DNA of 64,000 bases from positions 1-64,000 of the forward strand of contig NZ_JBEPTM010000002.1 of NCBI RefSeq assembly GCF_040549525.1, given 5' to 3'. The first letter of the stretch is position 1, and the number at the start of each line of letters is the position of its first letter. Below the pieces are notes generated by a model. It made no database searches and was not told the DNA's origin. It saw only the letters and a list, made by a program, of their open reading frames with translations. This document shows positions 34,312 through 42,912 of this stretch, piece by piece. Source of the DNA: Lacisediminihabitans sp040549525 (GTDB lineage: Bacteria > Actinomycetota > Actinomycetes > Actinomycetales > Microbacteriaceae). The translations under genes were made by a program, and so were the position numbers.

Positions 34312-36765
34312 ATGCCGATGCCGGTTCTGGCGACAAAACTCTTCGTGCCCCTGGCGCGGGCGCAGGCCGTCGCCCGGCCGCGGCTCGTCGACCGGCTGGA
34401 TGCGGGCATCCGGTCCGGCGCAAAACTCACCCTGATCTCCGCCCCGGCCGGGTTCGGCAAGACCACCGTGCTCAGCGATTGGGTGGCCAGGATCGGCCGG
34501 CCAGAGGCCGGAATGCGGGTCGCCTGGTTATCGATCGAGTCCGGTGATAACGACCCGGTGCGGTTCTTCGGCTACCTCGTTGCCGCGCTGCAGAGCGCCG
34601 ACGCCGCCATCGGTGCGGCACTCCCGGCGGGCGAACGGCCGAGCGAAGCGACCTTGACGGCACTCGTCAACGACCTCGCCGGCAGCGCCCACGAGATCCT
34701 CCTGGTGCTCGACGACTTCCACCTCATCGAAGACCCCTCCGTGCGCGACGCGATGGTCTTCCTGCTCGACCATCTGCCGCCCACCGCGCACCTGGCGATT
34801 GCGAGCCGCTCCGATCCCCTGCTGCCCATTGCACGCCTGCGAGCGCGGGGCGAGCTGACGGAACTGCGCGCCGCCGACCTCCGCTTCACCCCCGACGAGG
34901 CCGCCGGATTCCTCAATCGGGCGATGGGCCTTGCGCTGTCGCCCGACGATGTCGCCGCTCTCGAAGCCCGCACCGAGGGATGGATCGCCGGACTCCAGCT
35001 GGCCGCCCTCAGCATGCGGGACCGCGCCGACACATCCGCCTTCATTGCCGCATTCGCCGGCAGCAACCGATTCGTCATCGACTATCTGATCGAGGAGGTG
35101 TTGGAGCAGGCGCCCCTCGACGTGCGACGGTTCCTCTGCGACACCGCCATTCTCGAGAGGTTCACCGCACCACTCTGCGAGGCGGTCAGCGGCCAGGGCC
35201 GGGGCGAGGAGATGCTCGACGCCCTCGAACGGGCGAACCTCTTCATCGTCGAACTCGATGATCGCCGCGAATGGTTCCGCTACCACCACCTCTTCGCGGA
35301 CGTGCTGCGGGCGCGTCTTCTCTCCGGCGGCCCCGAGCATGTCGCGGCACTCCACAGCCTCGCCAGCGGGTGGTTCGAGGCCAATGACCTGCCGGAGGAG
35401 GGCGTGGCTCATGCTCTGGCGGCCTCCGATTTCTCCCGGGCCGCACGGCTGATCGAAGCCACGATTCCGGGTGTGCGCAAGTCCCGGCAGGATGCGACGC
35501 TGCTCGGATGGCTCGCCCTCCTCCCCGACGACGCGATCGATCGGCGGCCCGTGCTCGGGGTCTTCTCCGCCTGGTTCTCGCTGGTCTCCGGCGACATCGC
35601 CGCCGTCGAGGCGAAACTCGTCCGAGCGGAGAGGTCCCTCGAGACCGGGCACGACTCGGAGCCCGGCCAGGAACTCGACACGCTCCCGGTCACGATCTGT
35701 CTGTATCGGGCATCCGTCGCGCTCGCCACCGGTGACCTGGCCGGCATCACCCGGCACGCCGGCCTCGCCCTCGAACTCACGAGCCCCTCCGATCACCTCG
35801 GGCGGGGCGCGGCCGCCGGGCTCCTCGGCCTCGGCAAGTGGGCCGCCGGCGATCTCGAGGCCGGCGTGACGGCATTCGGCGAAGCGGCGCGCAGCCTGCG
35901 TCTCGCCGGCAACCTGACCGATGCCCTGAGCACGACGATGGTGCTCGCCGACATGCTCATCCCCCTCGGCCGCCTCGCGGAGTCGCGCCGCGCGTACGAG
36001 GCGGCCTTGCGAGAGGCGACCACCACGCTCGCCGGTGGCCCACCCACCGCAGATCTCCACGGCGGAATCGCCGAAGTGCTGGTCGAGCTCGGTGCCCTCG
36101 AGGCCGCCGAAGAGCACCTGGCCGCGGGTGCCGCGCTGGGTGATGCGGCGTTCTCGAGTGAACACCATCACCGATGGTTCGTAGCGAAAGCACTCCTCGC
36201 GCAGGCCAGGGGCGAGCTCGACGCCGCTCTCGAACTGCTCGAGTCGGCGGAGCGGCACTATCGCCGGGGTTTCTTCGCCGAGGCCCGATCGATCGCGGCC
36301 ATGAGGGCGCGCATCCTGATCGTGCAGGGGCACCTTCCCGAGGCGCAGGCGTGGGCGGATTCTCTCGGCCTGACCCCGGAGGATGCGCTGAGCTACCTGA
36401 CCGAGTACGCCCACATCACTCTGGCGCGGCTACTGATCGCGCAGGGTGACCCCCGCGCGGCCGGACTGCTCGAACGGCTGCTCCTCGCCGCCGAGGGCGG
36501 TGGCCGGGCCGGGGTCGTGCGAGAACTGCGCGCGCTGGCCGGACGCCCGGCCGGCGAGGCGAGCGGCGCCAGGGAGGGGCTGAGCAACCGCGAACTGCAG
36601 GTGCTGCGACTGCTCGCCACAGAACTCACCGGCCCCGAGATCGCGCGCGAACTCTACGTCTCGGTGAACACGCTCCGCACCCACACCCGGCACGTCTTCG
36701 AGAAGCTCGACGTGAACGGGCGCACCGCCGCCGTGCGGCGGGGGCGCGAACTGGGTGTGCTCTGA
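34312..36765 (+). CDS. MalT-type LuxR-family ATP-dependent regulator
   Basis: 817 residues. The N-terminal STAND NTPase has Walker A SAPAGFGKTTVLSDW near residue 46 and a Walker B-like EILLVLDDFHLIED. A winged-helix and TPR-like helical middle (about 300-730) follows. The C-terminal LuxR DNA-binding domain is clear: LSNRELQVLRLLATELTGPE, then ARELYVSVNTLRTHTRHVFE. Such regulators need ATP and an inducer sensed by the TPR region. It stands 55 bp upstream of a set of small, mostly membrane, proteins, its likely targets. It is divergent from the reductase operon. Confidence 0.92.
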   Translation: MPMPVLATKLFVPLARAQAVARPRLVDRLDAGIRSGAKLTLISAPAGFGKTTVLSDWVARIGRPEAGMRVAWLSIESGDNDPVRFFGYLVAALQSADAAIGAALPAGERPSEATLTALVNDLAGSAHEILLVLDDFHLIEDPSVRDAMVFLLDHLPPTAHLAIASRSDPLLPIARLRARGELTELRAADLRFTPDEAAGFLNRAMGLALSPDDVAALEARTEGWIAGLQLAALSMRDRADTSAFIAAFAGSNRFVIDYLIEEVLEQAPLDVRRFLCDTAILERFTAPLCEAVSGQGRGEEMLDALERANLFIVELDDRREWFRYHHLFADVLRARLLSGGPEHVAALHSLASGWFEANDLPEEGVAHALAASDFSRAARLIEATIPGVRKSRQDATLLGWLALLPDDAIDRRPVLGVFSAWFSLVSGDIAAVEAKLVRAERSLETGHDSEPGQELDTLPVTICLYRASVALATGDLAGITRHAGLALELTSPSDHLGRGAAAGLLGLGKWAAGDLEAGVTAFGEAARSLRLAGNLTDALSTTMVLADMLIPLGRLAESRRAYEAALREATTTLAGGPPTADLHGGIAEVLVELGALEAAEEHLAAGAALGDAAFSSEHHHRWFVAKALLAQARGELDAALELLESAERHYRRGFFAEARSIAAMRARILIVQGHLPEAQAWADSLGLTPEDALSYLTEYAHITLARLLIAQGDPRAAGLLERLLLAAEGGGRAGVVRELRALAGRPAGEASGAREGLSNRELQVLRLLATELTGPEIARELYVSVNTLRTHTRHVFEKLDVNGRTAAVRRGRELGVL

Positions 36766-36819
36766 CTATCACCAGATGTGGTGATGCCGGGTCACCAGGT
36801 GCGTTCGTAGGTTGCCCCT

Positions 36820-37458
36820 ATGAACATCACCTCAACCACCCTCACTCGCGCCGCCGCCGTGGCCGCCGCGCTTGCCGGAACCGCCTACATCGTCATCCAG
36901 TTCATCCACCCCCTGGATGTCGTCGAATCACTCTCCACCCAACGCTGGGTGACGGTGCACATCATCAGCTTCGCGGAGGCGGTGCTTGCACTGATCGGCT
37001 TCGCCGGAATCTACCTGCGCCAGGTGCGCCAACTGGGGCTGCTCGGGCTCATCGCCTACGCGGCGCTCGCACTGTTCTTCGTGCTGCAGGCGGCCTTCAA
37101 CTTCTCCGAAGCCCTCATCGCCCCGCTCATCGCCGTCGACGCCCCACAGTTGGCTGTCGACATCGTCGGACTGTTCGGCCGCTACCCGGCGGTCAATGAC
37201 CTCGGGATGCTCGCCGGAGTGCCGCTGGTCGGCAGCATCCTCTACATCGGCGGTGCGCTGCTGTTCGGTATCGCGATCATCCGCGCTCGGGTGCTGTCTC
37301 GCGGTGCGGGAATCCTGCTGATCGCCGCGGCCGCCATCACCCCCGTCGCCGGCGCGCTGCTGCCGCACACCCTGGAACGCCTGGCCGCGCTGCCCATGGG
37401 CGCAGCGATGGTCTGGCTGGGGTGGTCTCTCTGGTCGAGCCGGATGCCCACGGCCTGA
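36820..37458 (+). CDS. DUF4386 membrane protein
   Basis: 212 residues, six hydrophobic segments in a pattern typical of DUF4386 (IQFIHPLDVVESLSTQRWV, HIISFAEAVLALIGFAGIYL, then LGMLAGVPLVGSILYIGGAL). No catalytic residues are recognisable. First of a four-gene plus-strand run (36820-39124) after the MalT-type regulator. The ATG at 36820 begins the first hydrophobic segment. Function unknown. Confidence 0.78.
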   Translation: MNITSTTLTRAAAVAAALAGTAYIVIQFIHPLDVVESLSTQRWVTVHIISFAEAVLALIGFAGIYLRQVRQLGLLGLIAYAALALFFVLQAAFNFSEALIAPLIAVDAPQLAVDIVGLFGRYPAVNDLGMLAGVPLVGSILYIGGALLFGIAIIRARVLSRGAGILLIAAAAITPVAGALLPHTLERLAALPMGAAMVWLGWSLWSSRMPTA

Positions 37459-37461
37459 GTC

Positions 37462-37671
37462 ATGTACGAGATACGCCTGCAGGGACAGCTCGACCACCGG
37501 TGGAGCGACTGGTTCGAGGGATTCACGCTCGCCGTCGACAGCGACGGAACAACGACCCTCACCGGCCCGGTCACCGACCAGGCTGCCCTGCACGGACTGC
37601 TGAGACGGATCGGTGATCTCGGCGTGACACTGATTTCCCTCAACGAGTTGCACAAGGAGAACGAGAAATGA
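37462..37671 (+). CDS. small hypothetical protein (69 aa)
   Basis: 69 residues starting three bases after the previous stop and ending with an ATGA overlap into the next gene. The sequence MYEIRLQGQLDHRWSDWFEG followed by LTGPVTDQAALHGLLRRIGD looks like a compact alpha/beta domain. I have the impression of similar stand-alone proteins in other bacteria, possibly a small ligand-binding or sensor domain, without a name. Tight coupling on both sides supports that it is a real gene. Confidence 0.75.
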   Translation: MYEIRLQGQLDHRWSDWFEGFTLAVDSDGTTTLTGPVTDQAALHGLLRRIGDLGVTLISLNELHKENEK

Positions 37672-38342
37672 CCACAACCGTCGCCAGATCGACCGGCCGA
37701 GGAACCACGGGCGCGCGCCGCCAGTGGCTGGTGCCCGCCGGGCTGATCCTGCTCACCCTCGTCCCGATCCTCGCCGGCGAAGTACGACTGCACGAGATTG
37801 CCAGCGGCGCCGTGGAAACCGCGAAGAACGCGCGGTTCCTCGAATCGCCGATCCCGGTCGCGACCCACATCGTGAGCGTGACGATCTTCAGCATCCTCGG
37901 CGCGTTCCAGTTCGTCCCCGCGCTGCGGCGCGGTCGGAGCTGGCACCGCATCACCGGGCGCATACTGATCCCGGCCGGGCTGGTCACCGCGCTGTCGGGC
38001 ATGTGGATGGCTGCCTTCTACCCGCACCCCGCCGGCGAGGGCCTCCCCCTCACCGTCATTCGCCTGGCTTTCGGGGCGGCGATGGTGGCGAGCATCGCCC
38101 TCGGCATCCGCGCGATCGTGAACCGCAACTTCGCCACACACGGGGAGTGGATGACCCGCGCCGACGCCATCGCCGTCGCTGCGGGTACCCAGGCGATCGT
38201 CCTCATCCCCGAGACCATCATCTTCGGGCCCGGCAATGAGTTGCCTCGAACGACGTTCATGGCGGCCGCCTGGGTGATCAACCTCACGATCGCCGAGCTC
38301 GTCATCCGTCGGCGGCGCCGGGTCCCCGCGGCGAGCCGCTGA
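37668..38342 (+). CDS. DUF2306-like membrane protein
   Basis: 224 residues with four to six hydrophobic segments. The block HIVSVTIFSILGAFQFVPAL, the RSWHRITGRI stretch and the following GLVTALSGMWMAAF fit DUF2306 membrane proteins, as does the NFATHGEWMTRADA loop. It overlaps the 69-aa gene by four bases. Function unknown. The cluster suggests a membrane complex or stress response controlled by the MalT-type regulator. Confidence 0.75.
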   Translation: MTTTVARSTGRGTTGARRQWLVPAGLILLTLVPILAGEVRLHEIASGAVETAKNARFLESPIPVATHIVSVTIFSILGAFQFVPALRRGRSWHRITGRILIPAGLVTALSGMWMAAFYPHPAGEGLPLTVIRLAFGAAMVASIALGIRAIVNRNFATHGEWMTRADAIAVAAGTQAIVLIPETIIFGPGNELPRTTFMAAAWVINLTIAELVIRRRRRVPAASR

Positions 38343-38407
38343 GGACCGCGGACCACCCGGACATCAACCACAGCGCAGTTCCCAGCCGCAACCGAAGGAG
38401 CAGAACC

Positions 38408-39124
38408 ATGTCTTATCCGCTACGACTCGAAGCAACCCTCGACCCGCACCTGTCGCGCTGGCTGTGGATCGTCAAGATGTTCCTGGCCATCCCGCACTAC
38501 GTGATCCTCGTCGTGCTCACTGCGGCATTCGTGATCACGAGCCTGATCGCGGGGATCGCGATTCTCGCGACCGGCCGCTATCCGCGTGCCCTGTTCGACT
38601 TCAACGTGGGAGTGCTGCGCTGGAACTGGCGCGTCGGCTTCTTCGTCTACGCGGCGCTCGGCACCGACGCCTATCCGCCATTCACCCTCGCCGCCACCGA
38701 CTACCCCGCCACCCTCGACGTCGACTACCCGGAGCGACTCTCCCGCCCCCGCGTGCTCGTCGCCTGGCTGCTCGCCATTCCGCACCTCCTCGTGGTTGGG
38801 TCGTTCGTCGGCATCATCATGCTCTACCCGTGGGATGCCTATGCGAGCTGGCAGGGCGGGCATCCGGTCGGCGGGTACTCGGTGCTCAATCTGCTCGTGG
38901 TGATCGCGGGAGTCTTCCTTCTCATCACGGGGCGCTACCCGACCTCGCTGTTCGAGTTTTTGGTGGGATTCAGCCGCTGGACCTACCGCGTCGTCGCCTT
39001 CGTCGGGCTGATGACGGAGGTGTATCCGCCCTTCCGGCTGGATGCCGGCGGCCAGGAACCCGGCCGAGAGTCGCCCTCCCCCGCGAGCCCACTGCACGAG
39101 ACCGCTGCGGTCACGGTGCGCTGA
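38408..39124 (+). CDS. DUF4389 membrane protein
   Basis: 238 residues, ATG preceded by GAAGGAG. Two related halves are visible: each has a hydrophobic pair followed by GRYPRALFDFNVGVLRWNWR in the first and GRYPTSLFEFLVGFSRWTYR in the second. This internal duplication is characteristic of DUF4389 proteins. Four transmembrane segments, Pro-rich tail. The mechanism is not known. Last of the MalT-associated run; the kinase gene that follows is on the other strand. Confidence 0.82.
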   Translation: MSYPLRLEATLDPHLSRWLWIVKMFLAIPHYVILVVLTAAFVITSLIAGIAILATGRYPRALFDFNVGVLRWNWRVGFFVYAALGTDAYPPFTLAATDYPATLDVDYPERLSRPRVLVAWLLAIPHLLVVGSFVGIIMLYPWDAYASWQGGHPVGGYSVLNLLVVIAGVFLLITGRYPTSLFEFLVGFSRWTYRVVAFVGLMTEVYPPFRLDAGGQEPGRESPSPASPLHETAAVTVR

Positions 39125-39151
39125 GCTGCCGTCCGGCCAGTCTCGACGACC

Positions 39152-40609
39152 TCAGTCGGTGAGTTGGGAATTCATCCACTCGAAGAGGTCATGCGATCGA
39201 GCTCGGAGTTCTGTGTGCACGCGATGAAACCGGCGATAGTCGCTTGCGCCGCGGAGGGAAGGCGAGACGACTGGCGCGTGTCGCACCATCCGCGCCACGG
39301 CCTCGTCCCAGGAAGGATGCATACCGCTGCCGACTGCCGCACAGACCGCCGCACCCATCCCGGCCGCGTCGTCGACCTCTGCCCGTTTGACGTCGACGCC
39401 GAAGACGTTCGCGACAATCGACGCCATGAGGTCCGATCGTGCGCCGCCGCCCGAAAGGATCACCGTGTCGAAGCGGCGGTCGAGCGCGGACTCCATCGCC
39501 GCGGCATGGTCGGCCATCGTGAAAGCGAGGCCCTCCAGAATTGAACGGTAGATGTGGAAACGGCCCTGGCTGCCGTCGAAGCCGAGAAGCGCACCACGCC
39601 GGTGTGGCGCGTGATCGGGTGCCAGCCAGTCGAGGACCGTCATCAACCCATTGCTCCCGGGTGGCACATCCGCGGCACCAGCGTTCAGGCGGGCCTCGAG
39701 TCTATAGAGATGCTCGCCGTCGACTTCGGATGCTCTCCCGTTCGTCTCGGACTCGAGCAGGGAGCGGAACCAGCTGACCGTCCACATCCCGCGCCGGATC
39801 CCCTCGCTTTCGTAGAGGAATTGTCCGGGGGACGATCCGAAGTTCACCCAGAACGCGTCGGACTCGCGGGGTTCCGAGCCGATGGTCATGGACGAGACGT
39901 AGGTTCCGAGAGAGAGCACCAGCTCCGATTCCGATCGAAGACCGGCCCCAAGCGCTTCGACGGCCTTGTCGTTCGCGGTGGCGTAGACCGTGATGCCGGC
40001 GGGCAATCCCGTGGCCTTGGCCGCCGCATCCGTCACCGTTCCGAGCGCGTCACCGGGGTCGACCAGGTCGAAAAGCAGCTCCCGCGGCATACCCGTCTGT
40101 CGGTAGGCCGCCGCATCCGTCGACCAGCGCCAGGTGCGCGCGTCGATCGGCCAGATGCCTTGGTAGTTGGCCGACGTGTCCCTGAAGGCGCCGGTCAGAC
40201 GGTGCGTGATGTAACCAGACGATGTGGTGACGTATCGGGCTTCTTCGGACGTCCGCTCGTAGGGGAGCCCGACCCGCGCGTCCATCCAGCTGAGCATGGG
40301 CTCGACGAGATGCCCGTCAGCGGCGAGGATCGCGCGACAGAATCGGATCGTACAGAGGCCGACCGCAACGATCTTCGAGGGATCACCGGCAAAGCGCGAG
40401 AGCGCAAGCCGGCAGGCCGACGCGATCGAGTCCCACACGTCGTCGTCCGGATGCACCACCTCGCCCGGTTCGGGGCTCTGGTAGGCGCGCAAGCCGACGC
40501 GCGCGTTCGCGTGGATGCGCCCCTCCGCATCCACGATCGACACCTTGGTGCTCTGCGAACCGTTGTCGATCGCGACGACAAACTGCCGTGAGGGATCAGC
40601 AGCCGCCAC
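39152..40609 (-). CDS. FGGY-family carbohydrate kinase
   Basis: 485 residues. The actin-fold ATPase motifs are FVVAIDNGSQSTKVSIVDAE at the start and VILSGGGARSDLMASIVANV near the end, with the FGGY-like VFGVDVKRAEVDDAAGMGAA segment after it. Members phosphorylate sugars or polyols such as xylulose, glycerol or erythritol; here the substrate is unknown. It is the last gene of a ten-gene minus-strand run starting at 49420, four bases after the FAD oxidase gene. The kinase suggests that the imported compound, or a product of it, has a sugar-like part that is trapped by phosphorylation. Confidence 0.9.
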   Translation of the reverse strand: MAAADPSRQFVVAIDNGSQSTKVSIVDAEGRIHANARVGLRAYQSPEPGEVVHPDDDVWDSIASACRLALSRFAGDPSKIVAVGLCTIRFCRAILAADGHLVEPMLSWMDARVGLPYERTSEEARYVTTSSGYITHRLTGAFRDTSANYQGIWPIDARTWRWSTDAAAYRQTGMPRELLFDLVDPGDALGTVTDAAAKATGLPAGITVYATANDKAVEALGAGLRSESELVLSLGTYVSSMTIGSEPRESDAFWVNFGSSPGQFLYESEGIRRGMWTVSWFRSLLESETNGRASEVDGEHLYRLEARLNAGAADVPPGSNGLMTVLDWLAPDHAPHRRGALLGFDGSQGRFHIYRSILEGLAFTMADHAAAMESALDRRFDTVILSGGGARSDLMASIVANVFGVDVKRAEVDDAAGMGAAVCAAVGSGMHPSWDEAVARMVRHAPVVSPSLRGASDYRRFHRVHTELRARSHDLFEWMNSQLTD

Positions 40610-40613
40610 CGGC

Positions 40614-42077
40614 TCAGGCCTCCAGGGGGAAGATGGTGCCCGGGTTCATGACTCCATTCGGGTCGAACGCCGCCTTCAGCTTCAACAGAATGGGGTAGGC
40701 GCTCCCATGCTCGATCTCAGTCCAGGCCGTGCGGTACTTGCCGATGCCATGATGGTGCACCATCGAACCTCCCAGCCGGAGCGACTCCTCCACAATGAGG
40801 GCGTTGATCGGCTCATGGTACTCGGTGATTTCGTCGCGTGGTTCGCAGTGGATGTTGTAGTCGTAGACGAAGTACAGGTTCGTGCCCGTCTGGTAGCTGT
40901 GCGAAGAGTGCGCGCCGAGCATCGTCAGGTCGGCCGCCCTCGGGAACTCCGAGCGCACGCGCGTCATGACGGCCTCGTAGAGGTCGTTCACGCGTGACCA
41001 GTCCATGGAGACCTCCGTGGTGTAACCGAGGTGCGCATCCGCGATCATCGTCGCCTTCTCGGCGTCGATGGAACTCTGGTCCCAGTTCAGGTGGTTGAAC
41101 CAGTCCTCGATGAGAGCCGAGTCGACACGCTCGTGCGGGCGGGAGGCGAATACTTCTTCGATGGCACCGGCCGTTGCCTCGGCGATCGGGGCCGGGCCCT
41201 CCGCCATGAGCACGACCACGTTCTTATCCTTCGCGAAGTGCGCGAAGTGCTGGCGGGCATCCTCGGGCGAGTAGACGCGGCAGATTGAGGGGCGGTAACC
41301 GGAGGTGATCAGCTCGCGGAGCGCATCGACGCCCTGTCCGAAGTCGTCGAGGAGGAAGCCGAAGAACTTGTTGTTCTGGGGCTGGTAGGTGAACACCTTG
41401 ATGGTGACCTCGGTGATGAAGCAGAGCGCCCCCTCATTGCCGATGACGATGTGCCGGATGTCGGGGCCGGCCGCGCGGCGAGGAACGTTCTTGATGCGGC
41501 TGATCGTCCCATCGGGGAAGACGGCCTCGAGCCCGATGACCATGTCTTCGATACCGCCATACAGGGTCGAGAACTGTCCGATCGAGCGGGTCGCCGTCAG
41601 CCCGCCGTACTGCGCGAGTGGCTTCGACTGCGGTGAGTGGCCGGTGGTGAGTCCCTGGGTGCGCAGTTGATCCTCCAGCACCTGGAGCGGAACTCCGCAT
41701 TCGACCGTGGCCATCATGTCGACGGGGTTGATCGAGACGATCGCGTTCATCCGCGACCCGTCGAGGACGATGGAGTCGGCAACCACTGTCTCGAGGCCGC
41801 CCTCGGTCGCGGTACGCCCGGTTCGCGGCACGACGGCGACGAGATTGTCGTTCGCAAAGCGCAGGACCGCCGCCACCTCCTGGGCGGTCCGGGGGTAGAC
41901 GATGACAGAGGGGAACGGCCCGTCGTAGATGCTGTGTGCCGCCGAGTACTTCTTGAAGCGATCGACGCTGGCTTCGCGCAGCGCGGTCTCATCGGTGTCG
42001 AGGTGGTCGGAGCCGAGAAGGTCGGCGACGGCCGACACGATCTGCTCACGGGTCAGGGGTGATCGGGATGCGGTCAT
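40614..42077 (-). CDS. FAD-binding oxidase, AGPS/VAO type
   Basis: 487 residues. An FAD-binding PCMH domain (about residues 40-230) carries ANDNLVAVVPRTGRTATEGG, in which the usual Gly-rich loop is altered to RTGRTATEGG. The C-terminal catalytic domain ends in SMVHHHGIGKYR, the three-histidine motif of alkyl-dihydroxyacetonephosphate synthase-like enzymes. It should oxidise a hydroxy or ether compound with FAD. Neighbours are the FGGY kinase and an SDR in the same operon. The electron acceptor and substrate are not known. Confidence 0.88.
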   Translation of the reverse strand: MTASRSPLTREQIVSAVADLLGSDHLDTDETALREASVDRFKKYSAAHSIYDGPFPSVIVYPRTAQEVAAVLRFANDNLVAVVPRTGRTATEGGLETVVADSIVLDGSRMNAIVSINPVDMMATVECGVPLQVLEDQLRTQGLTTGHSPQSKPLAQYGGLTATRSIGQFSTLYGGIEDMVIGLEAVFPDGTISRIKNVPRRAAGPDIRHIVIGNEGALCFITEVTIKVFTYQPQNNKFFGFLLDDFGQGVDALRELITSGYRPSICRVYSPEDARQHFAHFAKDKNVVVLMAEGPAPIAEATAGAIEEVFASRPHERVDSALIEDWFNHLNWDQSSIDAEKATMIADAHLGYTTEVSMDWSRVNDLYEAVMTRVRSEFPRAADLTMLGAHSSHSYQTGTNLYFVYDYNIHCEPRDEITEYHEPINALIVEESLRLGGSMVHHHGIGKYRTAWTEIEHGSAYPILLKLKAAFDPNGVMNPGTIFPLEA

Positions 42078-42129
42078 TGTTGCTCCTGGAGCTGAGGTTG
42101 AGGGGTGGGCGTGATCGGATCGAGGAGGA

Positions 42130-42912
42130 TCAGCGAACGAGGTACCCGCCGTCGACCACGAGCGTGTGGCCGTTGACGTAGTCGGATGCGCGGCTCGACA
42201 AAAAGATCAAGGCACCCATGAGGTCGGCCGGGTCTCCCCAGCGGTTCGCCGGGATGTGTTCGAGGATGCGGCGGCTGGTGTCCGCGTCCGCCCGGGTCTG
42301 TTCGGTGATCGCGGTTGCGAAGTATCCGGGAGCGAGCGCATTGACCTGGATGCCATGCTCACCAAGCTCATCGGCGTATGCCTTCGTCAAGCCGACGATG
42401 CCGGCCTTGGTCGCGGCGTAGGCGGGGGACATCCGCCCGCCAAGGAAGGAGAACAGGGAGGCGATGTTCACGATCTTGCCAGAGCCCTGCGCGATCATCA
42501 GCCTGCCTGCTTCGTGGGCGAGGTCGAAAGCCGCGGTGAGGTTGACGGAAATCATCGGGTCCCACTTGCTGCGATCGAACGCGATCACGTCATCGAGCAG
42601 GCAGATGCCGGCCGAATTGATCAGGATGTCGACACCGCCGAGGCGGTCGACACAGGTCGCGACGACCTGCGCCGGCACGCCGCTCTGCGTGATGTCAGCC
42701 TGGAGAAATTCGTAGCGGCCCCCACGTTCGTCGACCAGCCGAGCGGTCGTGCCGTCGTCGTCGTCGAGGCTCGGCACGAAGACGTCGGCTCCCGCTGCCG
42801 CAAGAGCGACGACGAACGCCCGCCCGAGCCCGGAGTTGCCGCCGGTGACGATCGCCCGCTTGCCTTTCAGCGAAAAGAAATCCGTGCTGAATTCGGTGAT
42901 GTCCATACTCAA
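42130..42912 (-). CDS. short-chain dehydrogenase/reductase
   Basis: 260 residues. Cofactor motif TGGNSGLGRAFVVALA, NSAG motif, catalytic serine in NIASLFSFLG and YxxxK in YAATKAG. The overall pattern (RAIVTGGNSGLG, with the C-terminal YVNGHTLVVDGGYL) is that of gluconate 5-dehydrogenase/KduD-like enzymes acting on polyols or keto sugars. Its start overlaps the aldehyde dehydrogenase stop by four bases. Part of the Fae-containing operon. Confidence 0.92.
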   Translation of the reverse strand: MSMDITEFSTDFFSLKGKRAIVTGGNSGLGRAFVVALAAAGADVFVPSLDDDDGTTARLVDERGGRYEFLQADITQSGVPAQVVATCVDRLGGVDILINSAGICLLDDVIAFDRSKWDPMISVNLTAAFDLAHEAGRLMIAQGSGKIVNIASLFSFLGGRMSPAYAATKAGIVGLTKAYADELGEHGIQVNALAPGYFATAITEQTRADADTSRRILEHIPANRWGDPADLMGALIFLSSRASDYVNGHTLVVDGGYLVR

